Assembly (NCBI RefSeq): GCF_013403985.1
Contig: NZ_JABFDF010000003.1
Span: forward strand, 453,326-517,325
Source of the DNA: Winogradskyella ludwigii
Lineage (GTDB): Bacteria > Bacteroidota > Bacteroidia > Flavobacteriales > Flavobacteriaceae
Reading direction: 5' to 3'
DNA: 64,000 nt
Shown here: positions 17,175 through 24,392 of the stretch, piece after piece
How the letters are laid out: each line of letters begins with the position of its first letter
How positions within the stretch are numbered: position 1 is the stretch's first letter
Program-made: the position numbers and the translations under genes
Notes under the pieces: generated by a model
Databases searched by the model: none
What the model saw: only the letters and a program-made list of their open reading frames with translations
What the model was told of the DNA's origin: nothing

Positions 17175-18209
17175 ATGTATAAAAACAATAAAATCACGGT
17201 ATTTTCACACTTACTAGTATGGCTAGTATTGTTCAGTATGCCTTACGTATTATCTTATGGCCAATCGCAAGAAATAAATAGGATTATAGCACATTTCTGG
17301 ATTCCTTTAGTGCTTTATGCTGTCATTTTCTACACCAATTACTTTGTACTAATAGATCGGTTTTTATTTACTAAAAAAATGTGGCAATTTGTAGGTGTCA
17401 ATTTCGTAATGATTGCTATGTTTATTACCTTAAAAGAACAAATAGAAAATAATTTCTTTGCAAGCTTATTAAAGAAACCTGCCAACGATGATGGTAATGG
17501 CCCTCCTTTTAAGATGTTTCTATATATCCAAATGCTGTCGTATATGGCGCCTTTATTATTTTCTATAGCTATAAAAACGACCAAACGTTGGATACAAACA
17601 GAAAGCGAACGCAAGGAAGCGGCTCATATTAAATTGAAGTCCGAGTTGCAGCATTTACATTACCAGTTACAACCACATTTCTTTTTTAATTCATTAAATA
17701 ATATATATGCTATGGTTGATATTTCACCAGACAGAGCAAAAACATCCATTCATAGTCTAAGCAAATTAATGCGTTATATGTTGTATGAAACGAATGTAGA
17801 ATCTATTCTTTTATCTAAAGAGATCGATTTTATGAAAAAATACATCGACCTCATGAAACTTCGTGTTTCAGATAAAACAGTAGTTAACTATAGTTTTCCT
17901 GTAAAAGAAACAGGTATCAAAATCGCACCTTTACTTTTCATTTCATTAATTGAAAACGCATTTAAACATGGAGTTTCTGCAAGTAAAGAAAGTTTGATTT
18001 CTATTGATATGTCATATTCTAATAATAAAGTGATCTTTGTTATAGAAAACAATAATTTCCCAAAACAGACGGATGATAAAAGTGGCTCCGGTATTGGTTT
18101 ACAGAATTTAATAAAACGTCTAGAATTATTATATCTTAATAAATATGAGTTTAAAACAACCTTAAAAGACGAGTGTTTTTCTGTACTTTTAGAAATTGAA
18201 ACTACTTAA
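17175..18209 (+). CDS. LytS-type membrane sensor histidine kinase
   Basis: A 344-aa kinase with four N-terminal membrane helices and a His_kinase/HATPase core. The phospho-acceptor is His168 in LQPHFFFNSLNNIYAM, the N box is LLFISLIENAFKHG, and the G box is SGSGIGLQNL. Residue number and layout match the kinase at 4721-5776, so the two are paralogues. It is 8 nt upstream of the LytTR regulator gene. Its place right after the efflux operon suggests a role in envelope or antimicrobial stress. That role is inferred. Confidence 0.9.
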   Translation: MYKNNKITVFSHLLVWLVLFSMPYVLSYGQSQEINRIIAHFWIPLVLYAVIFYTNYFVLIDRFLFTKKMWQFVGVNFVMIAMFITLKEQIENNFFASLLKKPANDDGNGPPFKMFLYIQMLSYMAPLLFSIAIKTTKRWIQTESERKEAAHIKLKSELQHLHYQLQPHFFFNSLNNIYAMVDISPDRAKTSIHSLSKLMRYMLYETNVESILLSKEIDFMKKYIDLMKLRVSDKTVVNYSFPVKETGIKIAPLLFISLIENAFKHGVSASKESLISIDMSYSNNKVIFVIENNNFPKQTDDKSGSGIGLQNLIKRLELLYLNKYEFKTTLKDECFSVLLEIETT

Positions 18210-18217
18210 AGGATATT

Positions 18218-18949
18218 ATGAGTAATATTAAGATTACATGTGTTATTGTAGATGATGAGCCCATGGCTCTTAATTTAGTTGAAAGCTACGTTGAAAAAAC
18301 ACCTTTTTTAGATTTTAAAAAGAAGTGTAGTAGTGCTATTGAGGCTATGGAATATATTAAATCCAATCCTGTAGACTTACTGTTTTTAGATATTCAAATG
18401 CCAGACTTAACTGGGATCGAATTTTCTAAAATGCTACCCAAAGAAACACGTGTTATTTTCACAACCGCTTTTGATCATTATGCTTTAGAGGGTTTTAAAG
18501 TTGAAGCCATAGACTATTTGTTGAAGCCTTTTGATTATGCTGAGTTTTTAGCCGCCGCCAATAAAGCCAATACGTGGTTTGAATTGGTAAGAGGGCAACG
18601 AAAAAGCATCTTGTCTGAAGAAAAAGAGTTTTTGTTTGTGAAATCTGAATACAAGCAATTACGTATTAAGCTAGCCGATGTGTTATATTTTGAAGGCCTA
18701 AAAGATTATATTAAAATATGGATAAAAGGCAACACAAAACCCATACTAACGTTAATGAGTTTAAAGTCTCTTGAAGAAGAATTACCTTCTACACAGTTTA
18801 TGCGTGTGCACAGATCTTTTATTGTCTCGTTAAATAATATAGATGTTATAGAGCGCAGTCAGATTATTATTAATGAACAACGCATCACGGTTTCAGAGCA
18901 TTACAAACCTACATTCTTAGAGTTTATCAATAATAATTCATTAAAATAA
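18218..18949 (+). CDS. LytTR-family response regulator
   Basis: A 243-aa regulator with a receiver domain (VDDEP; Asp58 in LFLDIQMP; Thr in FTTAFDHYALEGF; Lys in DYLLKPF) and a C-terminal LytTR domain with FLFVKSEYKQLRIKL, VLYFEGLKDYIKIW and FMRVHRSFIVS. It is cotranscribed with the kinase 8 nt upstream. The phased GTCTA repeats immediately downstream (18968-19014) and at 11012, 8245 and 19479 are candidate targets for this protein or its paralogue at 4009. Confidence 0.93.
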   Translation: MSNIKITCVIVDDEPMALNLVESYVEKTPFLDFKKKCSSAIEAMEYIKSNPVDLLFLDIQMPDLTGIEFSKMLPKETRVIFTTAFDHYALEGFKVEAIDYLLKPFDYAEFLAAANKANTWFELVRGQRKSILSEEKEFLFVKSEYKQLRIKLADVLYFEGLKDYIKIWIKGNTKPILTLMSLKSLEEELPSTQFMRVHRSFIVSLNNIDVIERSQIIINEQRITVSEHYKPTFLEFINNNSLK

Positions 18950-18967
18950 TTTAGATAATCTTAATTC

Positions 18968-19014
18968 GTCTAGAAATCCACCTTTTTAAGAGGTGAATAC
19001 ACCTTGTTTGTCTA
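18968..19014 (+). promoter_or_regulatory. GTCTA repeats upstream of the EF-hand lipoprotein gene
   Basis: GTCTA occurs at 18968-18972 and at 19010-19014, exactly 42 nt (two 21-nt periods) apart. The second, in GTTTGTCTATTTC, is 69 nt before the ATG at 19083. Confidence 0.5.
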
Positions 19015-19082
19015 TTTCGTTTTATCAGCCTTATAAACATGGTTACATTTGCGCTATCATAATATATAATAAAATCATACTC

Positions 19083-19382
19083 ATGAAAAAAACAGTACTA
19101 TCATTTGCCGTAGTTATCACTATGTTTAGTTGTAACAGCGTAAAAAACGTTAATACATCATCGCTTACAGATGCTGCAACATTATTAAGTTCTTTAAGTT
19201 CTAATTCTACAGTACAACAAATTACAAGTCTTTTTAGCTTATTAGATACTAATAATGATGAAGCTATAAGTTCTACAGAAGCTATTGGAACTGTATCAGA
19301 TAATTTTAATGTTTTAGACACAGATAGTAACTCTAGTCTTAACTTAAGTGAGTTAACAGGTTTACTCGGTTTATTAAAATAA
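19083..19382 (+). CDS. Small EF-hand lipoprotein
   Basis: A 99-aa predicted lipoprotein. I chose the ATG at 19083 over the upstream in-frame start because it gives a clean signal, MKKTVLSFAVVITMFSC. The mature part has two adjacent EF-hand loops: DTNNDEAISSTE and DTDSNSSLNLSE, each with acidic or Asn/Ser ligands at loop positions 1, 3, 5 and 9 and Glu at 12. A Ser/Leu-rich helix precedes them. It is probably an envelope Ca2+-binding protein. A strong terminator follows, and the GTCTA element lies upstream, so it is likely a single-gene unit in the LytTR neighbourhood. Confidence 0.8.
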   Translation: MKKTVLSFAVVITMFSCNSVKNVNTSSLTDAATLLSSLSSNSTVQQITSLFSLLDTNNDEAISSTEAIGTVSDNFNVLDTDSNSSLNLSELTGLLGLLK

Positions 19383-19402
19383 AATTTGTTTAGTCTAATA
19401 AG

Positions 19403-19432
19403 AAGGTACACTTTAAACAGTGTACCTTTTTT
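19403..19432 (+). terminator. Intrinsic terminator after the EF-hand gene
   Basis: A 10-bp stem, AAGGTACACT (19403-19412) with AGTGTACCTT (19419-19428), encloses a 6-nt loop and is followed by a T-run to 19432. Confidence 0.92.
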
Positions 19433-19478
19433 ATTTTATTCAAATTTCAACTGTTTTCCTTTTGGTTTTAAAAAGCCA

Positions 19479-19525
19479 ATCTATTAAATACCTAGATTCA
19501 TAGATAAAATTTAAGCACTCGTCTA
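19479..19525 (+). promoter_or_regulatory. GTCTA-type element upstream of the secreted basic protein gene
   Basis: GTCTATTTC starts at 19521 and ATCTATT at 19479, 42 nt apart. GATTCATAGAT at 19495-19505 stands 15 nt before GTCTA, the same order and spacing as at 8296-8266. It is 112 nt from the 19637 ATG, further than the other copies. Confidence 0.5.
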
Positions 19526-19636
19526 TTTCTTTTTTTTAACCCTCAAATGACAATTACCTTTATAGTATAATTAAGATTATACAACGTCTAAAAGATTATA
19601 GAAGAGGAGAATTTTAATCATTTAAAACTTAAAATT

Positions 19637-20245
19637 ATGAAAGCATTTATTAAAACATGTATACTACCATCATTATTTTTGATAGCTGTAAGCACACAAG
19701 TTTCGGCACAAACAAAAAGATCTACGGCAACAAAAAAAGTTGAAAAAACTACTAAAACTGTTAGCACGACAAATAATAGTAGAACCACAAAAAGAATACC
19801 GAGTACCAAAGTAACTTACAAAAAAACAACGCGTAAAGTTCCTTCTGTAAGATCGGTACCTGCCACTAGAACGGTTGTAAAACACAACGGACAAAGTTAT
19901 TACTATGCTAATAACAAATATTACACGCAGTCTAGAGGACGTTATATTGTAATTGCACCAAAAGTAGGTTTCAGAATAAAAAAATTACCTACAAATTATA
20001 GAAGAATACAGCATAACAACTACAATTATTACAATGTAGATGGTACATTTTATATAGCGTATAACAATGAATACGAAGTTGTAGATCCTGAAATAGGTAC
20101 TATAGTATATGAACTTCCAGACGATTACGAAAAAGTAACCATAGACGGACAATCGTATTACGAATATGCTAATATTTTATACGAAAAAGTACAAGTAGAT
20201 GGCACAAGAGCTTACGAAGTTGTTGGTATTATAGATATGCAATAG
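19637..20245 (+). CDS. Secreted Tyr-rich protein, DUF6515-like
   Basis: A 202-aa protein with a signal peptide (TCILPSLFLIAVSTQVSAQ), then a highly basic Thr/Lys/Arg segment to about residue 75. After it comes a repeated beta-rich region in which the pattern GQSYYYANNKYYTQ, YNYYNVDGTFYIAYN and GQSYYEYANILYEKV recurs three times, separated by VGFRIKKLP- and IGTIVYELP-like turns. This matches what I recall of DUF6515-family proteins. It is probably periplasmic or surface-located and of unknown function. A terminator-like hairpin follows. The basic N-terminal part may bind polyanions. Confidence 0.6.
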   Translation: MKAFIKTCILPSLFLIAVSTQVSAQTKRSTATKKVEKTTKTVSTTNNSRTTKRIPSTKVTYKKTTRKVPSVRSVPATRTVVKHNGQSYYYANNKYYTQSRGRYIVIAPKVGFRIKKLPTNYRRIQHNNYNYYNVDGTFYIAYNNEYEVVDPEIGTIVYELPDDYEKVTIDGQSYYEYANILYEKVQVDGTRAYEVVGIIDMQ

Positions 20246-20289
20246 TTATTAAAAAATATAAGATTAAGATTGATTGGTTGTTTTGAAGA

Positions 20290-20336
20290 AAAGGGGGAGT
20301 AGTTGTTATAACTATTCTCCTTTTTAATTTTAAGAT
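20290..20336 (+). terminator. Probable terminator after the secreted protein gene
   Basis: GGAGTAGTT (20296-20304) pairs with AACTATTCTCC (20310-20320) with one bulge, preceded by A/G and followed by TTTTTAATTTT. Confidence 0.65.
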
Positions 20337-20592
20337 AAAACCTAAATTACAACCTTGGCACTTACGGTTGTTATACTTCTGAAAAATTTACGGTATTATA
20401 AGACAACCACTTTAGAAATGTTATTTATTTTTTAATGTTCAAAGGTGTTTTAAAAACTAAGATTAAACTTAACATAAAATTCATCAAAAATACTTTGAGT
20501 TCTTAGTATTAAACTTATATTAAAACTAATAATTGTTTTGGTAATGTTGAAGTATTTCATGTTATTGCGCGATTAAAAATTTTAAATAATTA
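20337..20592. other. Non-coding stretch before marC
   Basis: No reading frame or RNA gene is evident. ACAACC...GGTTGT (about 20351-20373) could form a weak 6-bp stem. ATACTTTG near 20490 resembles a -7 promoter element one base short of TAnnTTTG. The marC promoter is expected here. Confidence 0.4.
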
Positions 20593-21216
20593 ATGGACAA
20601 CTTAATTACATTCAGTATTACAGTGTTTACAGGCTTTTTTGCTATAACGAATCCGATATCAAACATGACTGTGTTCTTGTCGTTAACACAAGGAGCTAAC
20701 GAAAAAACAAAACGAGATATTAATAAAAGAGCAAATGTTATTGCTTTTATTATTGTAACCGTTTTTGTACTCTTAGGTAAATTTATTTTTGAACTGTTTA
20801 ATATTAGTATTCCTGCATTTAAAATTACGGGTGGTATCCTTATCTTTTTTATTGGTTTTGATATGCTACAATCCAAACAGTCCAATGTAAAAAGTCTAGA
20901 ACATGTTCACATTGACGAAAATATTGCAGTATCACCATTAGCAATTCCAATTCTAGCAGGTCCTGGAACGATTGTTACAGCAATGAATTTTGTTTCCAAT
21001 GTAGAAATTATACATATCGTTTTGGTCATTGCCATATTTGGGTCCATGAGTTTATTAACGTATTTCACCTTTAGAATAAGCGACCTAATTGTTAAAATTG
21101 TTGGTCATAACGTGATTTCAGTAATTGGTAAAATAATGGGGTTAATTATAGCCATCATTGGCACAGGTATGATTATCCAAGGGATTAAAATTTCCTTCAA
21201 TTTAATAGCAAGCTAA
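20593..21216 (+). CDS. marC: MarC-family integral membrane protein
   Basis: A 207-aa inner-membrane protein of the MarC/UPF0056 family, with six membrane helices. Family marks are FFAITNPISNMTVFLSL near the N-terminus, GKFIFELFNISIPAFKITGGILIFFIGFDML in the middle, and SPLAIPILAGPGTIVTAM. The original link of MarC to multiple antibiotic resistance was not upheld, and no substrate is established. It is a single gene with no close plus-strand neighbour. A long hairpin follows it. Confidence 0.92.
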   Translation: MDNLITFSITVFTGFFAITNPISNMTVFLSLTQGANEKTKRDINKRANVIAFIIVTVFVLLGKFIFELFNISIPAFKITGGILIFFIGFDMLQSKQSNVKSLEHVHIDENIAVSPLAIPILAGPGTIVTAMNFVSNVEIIHIVLVIAIFGSMSLLTYFTFRISDLIVKIVGHNVISVIGKIMGLIIAIIGTGMIIQGIKISFNLIAS

Positions 21217-21250
21217 ATCAAAAGAGAGTAAAATAGTTAGTAGCTCAGAA

Positions 21251-21303
21251 ATATGAACTAGTTTTTACTTTAAACGAAGTAAAAACTAAGATTTTGTTCA
21301 TAT
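21251..21303. terminator. Long two-part hairpin after marC
   Basis: The inner stem TAGTTTTTACTT (21259-21270) pairs with AAGTAAAAACTA (21277-21288) over a 6-nt loop. The outer stem ATATGAAC (21251-21258) pairs with GTTCATAT (21296-21303), leaving a 7-nt bulge AGATTTT. It probably ends marC transcription, but the T-run is inside the bulge rather than after the stem. Confidence 0.55.
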
Positions 21304-21395
21304 TATCTCAAACATTTGTAAATATTAGATGATAAAACCGACTACATTTTTATAAATTTACCTTTTATTATCTAACGTTGTAACTGAATATATTT

Positions 21396-22427
21396 ATGAA
21401 CCCTAACCATATAGCGTATTCCATTTTAGACCTAGCTTTAGTTTCTGAAGACCACACGCTTAAGCAAACATTTGATAATGCCTTAAAATTGGCACAACAT
21501 GCTGAAGATTATGGTTATAAGCGTTATTGGTTAGCAGAACATCACAACGCAGAAAATATTGGAAGTGCAGCAACGTCTATTTTAATTGGCTATGTGGCTC
21601 AAGGCACTAAAACCATCAACGTAGGTGCTGGTGGTATTATGTTACCCAACCATTCTCCTTTAATTATAGCAGAACAATTTGGGACGCTAGGAACATTATA
21701 TCCTAACCGAATTGATTTAGGTCTAGGACGAGCTCCAGGAACGGATAAAGAAACAGCAGAAGCCATTCGTACCGACTTCATGGAAGCTGCACAATCATTT
21801 CCTACTGAAGTAGAAAAAATACAAACTTACTTTTCTGTAGATAATGAAGAAGCAAACGTACGTGCTACTGTAGCAGAAGGAGTAAAAGTGCCTCTTTTTA
21901 TTTTAGGTTCTAGTACAGAAAGTGCGCATTTAGCAGCAAAAAAAGGCTTACCATATGCCTTTGCAAGTCATTTTGCAACCACACACTTTTGGGATGCAAT
22001 GGCCATTTATCGTGATGAATTTAAACCCACTAGAGCATTAAGGAAACCATACATTATGGCTGGTGTAAATATTATCATAGCAGATACAAACGAGGAAGCA
22101 GAGCGTTTATCAACCTCTTTAATCCGAATGATCGTTGGTATATTTACAGGCAGACGTGCCAAGGTACAACCACCTACAGATATGACAGATGAATTGAGGG
22201 ATATTATGAGAAATCCACAAGTACATCAAATGCTCAAATATTCTTTTATAGGAAGTAAAGCTAAGGTTAAAGCATTAGTTAAACAATTCCTAGCCCAATC
22301 TAAAGTAAATGAGCTTGTTGCGGTTACACACGTATATGATATCAACGACAGAATTAAATCTCATAAAATGTTCGCTGAAATTATAGACGAACTAAATGTG
22401 AGCACCTCAATAATGCAACCTCATTAG
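21396..22427 (+). CDS. Luciferase-like flavin-dependent oxidoreductase
   Basis: A 343-aa LLM-class FMN/F420-type TIM-barrel enzyme of the bacterial luciferase superfamily, group I. Diagnostic parts are AEDYGYKRYWLAEHHNAENIGSA, INVGAGGIMLPNHSPLIIAEQFGTL, NRIDLGLGRAPGTD and LFILGSSTESAHLAAKKGLPYAFASHF. No signal peptide is seen, so it is cytoplasmic. Substrate is unknown. It converges with the Nudix regulator gene, with 30 nt between stops, and appears to be transcribed alone. Confidence 0.9.
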   Translation: MNPNHIAYSILDLALVSEDHTLKQTFDNALKLAQHAEDYGYKRYWLAEHHNAENIGSAATSILIGYVAQGTKTINVGAGGIMLPNHSPLIIAEQFGTLGTLYPNRIDLGLGRAPGTDKETAEAIRTDFMEAAQSFPTEVEKIQTYFSVDNEEANVRATVAEGVKVPLFILGSSTESAHLAAKKGLPYAFASHFATTHFWDAMAIYRDEFKPTRALRKPYIMAGVNIIIADTNEEAERLSTSLIRMIVGIFTGRRAKVQPPTDMTDELRDIMRNPQVHQMLKYSFIGSKAKVKALVKQFLAQSKVNELVAVTHVYDINDRIKSHKMFAEIIDELNVSTSIMQPH

Positions 22428-22457
22428 TATTTTAACCTATAGTCTTAATAGGAAAAG

Positions 22458-23189
22458 TTAAATACTGATTAAATAATTTTTTTGGAACACTTTATCATAA
22501 ACCTCTTTACTAAACATATACAGTTGCGCTGGCTTTTTGGACACACCAACTTGCTTTTCGTCTAATGCAATGATGTATTTCTTATTTATCAATTTGCGTC
22601 TAAAATTCCGATTATCAATATCTATTCCTAATATCGATTGATATAAATCTTGCACCTCATTTATGGTAAATTTATCAGGAAGCAATTTAAATATAATAGG
22701 CTCAGATAAACATTTTACCTTTAAATCCTCATAAGCTTCTAATATAATCTGTTCGTGATCAAAACCCAATTCAGGTAACGTATCTACAGGAAACCATTTA
22801 GCGTGATAGTTATTGTTTTTTAAATTGACATCTTCAGTTTTTAATAAAAAATAATAGGCTACAGTGGTGGTTCTTTCATGAAACTCAGCATTTTTTATCC
22901 AAATCAAATCTTTCGGATTTAGCAATCGATCCGGATCACCAAAAGCTTTAAATTGTTTTTTATACTGATCGGTTAAACCAGTCAACTCTTTTAAGACACG
23001 CGTCGCAGTTTCATCTAAAGTCTCATTTTTATAAACATGATAGCCTGTTAATACATAATCATCAACCAAAACCATTTTTTCAGACTCTAGGTAACGCTTT
23101 ATTAATAAAACATTTAGGGACTTTGTATGTATATCATATCCAAAAACGACACAATCTACAGATATATTTAATATTATTTCAGATTTCAT
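22458..23189 (-). CDS. Nudix-type transcriptional regulator of the mannitol operon
   Basis: A 243-aa protein with an N-terminal Nudix domain (about residues 5-145) and a C-terminal winged helix (about 165-235: FTINEVQDLYQSILGIDIDNRNFRRKLINKKYI). The Nudix box is degenerate: after GYHVYKNETLDETA the catalytic REUxEE reads RVLKEL, so hydrolysis is doubtful and ligand sensing is more likely. This is the NrtR/AraR design used in Bacteroidota for sugar regulons. It is divergent from the mannitol genes, with dyads at 23236-23256 and 23392-23414 between them, so it is probably their repressor and controls itself. Confidence 0.85.
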   Translation of the reverse strand: MKSEIILNISVDCVVFGYDIHTKSLNVLLIKRYLESEKMVLVDDYVLTGYHVYKNETLDETATRVLKELTGLTDQYKKQFKAFGDPDRLLNPKDLIWIKNAEFHERTTTVAYYFLLKTEDVNLKNNNYHAKWFPVDTLPELGFDHEQIILEAYEDLKVKCLSEPIIFKLLPDKFTINEVQDLYQSILGIDIDNRNFRRKLINKKYIIALDEKQVGVSKKPAQLYMFSKEVYDKVFQKNYLISI

Positions 23190-23235
23190 AAAATTAAAAA
23201 TAAGGGTTTCTTTATTTAAGGCTAATATACCAAAA

Positions 23236-23256
23236 TATAATTAAACGTCAATTATA
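23236..23256. promoter_or_regulatory. Candidate operator 1 of the Nudix regulator
   Basis: A perfect dyad, TATAATT-N7-AATTATA, lies 47 nt upstream of the regulator's ATG. The spacer contains AAACGT, the core of the second dyad's arms. It is placed for autoregulation. Confidence 0.5.
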
Positions 23257-23354
23257 CATTATTAAAATCAGCTTTGTCACCGTTTAACTTACAGGTGTTA
23301 ATTATCAATATAGCATACATTGATGATAAGCTAACATATATTTTTTGATAATAA

Positions 23355-23387
23355 TTTGATTTTTAATAAATATTTGTTTTACATTTG
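23355..23387 (+). promoter_or_regulatory. Promoter of the mannitol operon
   Basis: TTTG (23355-23358) and TACATTTG (23380-23387, a full TAnnTTTG match) are 21 nt apart. The start site would fall near 23393, inside the second dyad. Confidence 0.55.
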
Positions 23388-23391
23388 AAAA

Positions 23392-23414
23392 ATAAACGTA
23401 AATATGACGTTTAT
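23392..23414. promoter_or_regulatory. Candidate operator 2, overlapping the mannitol operon start site
   Basis: Perfect dyad ATAAACGT-N7-ACGTTTAT beginning 5 nt after the -7 box. A repressor bound here would block transcription initiation. Confidence 0.6.
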
Positions 23415-23443
23415 AAGTTTTGGATGTATTAAAAGCTCACAGA

Positions 23444-24316
23444 ATGAACAGACAAGAACATAATTTGGTAAAAAACAACGTAAACAAGACCTCTCAAAAT
23501 TGGAGTAATCTTCATTTACCAATGTTATGTTGTTTACTGTTTTTTGGATTTAATGTAACCTCTGCACAAGAAGAAAAAGAGACGCAAGACGATTACAAAC
23601 CATTTAACATGAGTGCTCATATAAAAAACATGCACACTTGGCACGGATTTGTGGTTCACCCAGGAGCAATTTTTGCAACAAGTTTAGAGTATAATTCACG
23701 TGATTCTAAATTAACCTTAGGTTTATGGGGAGGTGCTGGCTTAACCACTATTGATGTGGTTAATAATAACACAGGAGACTATGTTAGTGCTAATTATCAA
23801 GAGCTGTCTATTTATGCAAAGTATCGTTTTTCAGATAATTTCTTTATAGAAGCCGTTTCGCATAATAATTTTACAGGCGTTGAAGAAAGAGGTGATAAAT
23901 TAAGCTACTGGAGTTACGATAAGGATCAAGGATACAACTTTGTAGATTTAAATTTTGGCGTCAATGTTTCTAAAAACACAGCATTATATTTTGCAACAAT
24001 ACTTGGTGGAGGATCTGGAGATTATGAAGTTCAAGATAATGGTGATTTAGAAAACTCTTGGACCCATTATTTTGAAATAAAAAGTAAAGTTTGGGAGAAA
24101 GACGATTATAAACTATCTCTTTTTATCGGTGGTGCATGGTCGTTTATTACAGACAAAACGTTTTATACAGAAGGCCAAGGCAATATTATTAATGTAGGAG
24201 CAAGTTTAAATAAAAACATTAATTTAGGTAAGGTAAAAATCCCTGCAGAAGTTACTGCGATGTGGAATCCCGAAAAGCAAAAAGCGGTATTACAACTAGA
24301 TATCACAATTTTTTAA
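23444..24316 (+). CDS. Outer-membrane beta-barrel protein of the mannitol operon
   Basis: A 290-aa protein. I chose the ATG at 23444 over the in-frame TTG at 23420. The signal is unusually late: about 25 polar residues (MNRQEHNLVKNNVNKTSQNW) precede the hydrophobic part LPMLCCLLFFGFNVTSAQ. The mature protein has aromatic-ended amphipathic strands (LTLGLWGGAGLTTI, ELSIYAKYRFSDNFFIEAVS, FVDLNFGVNVSKNTALYFA) ending in AVLQLDITIF. It is the first gene after the regulated promoter and probably a porin for the polyol. It does not look like SusC/SusD. Confidence 0.7.
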   Translation: MNRQEHNLVKNNVNKTSQNWSNLHLPMLCCLLFFGFNVTSAQEEKETQDDYKPFNMSAHIKNMHTWHGFVVHPGAIFATSLEYNSRDSKLTLGLWGGAGLTTIDVVNNNTGDYVSANYQELSIYAKYRFSDNFFIEAVSHNNFTGVEERGDKLSYWSYDKDQGYNFVDLNFGVNVSKNTALYFATILGGGSGDYEVQDNGDLENSWTHYFEIKSKVWEKDDYKLSLFIGGAWSFITDKTFYTEGQGNIINVGASLNKNINLGKVKIPAEVTAMWNPEKQKAVLQLDITIF

Positions 24317-24392
24317 ACCAAATAATGACGGCTATTTATAGTGCTTCTTTTATCAAAAAATAAAATAACGGCTAATTTCAATAAATTATATT

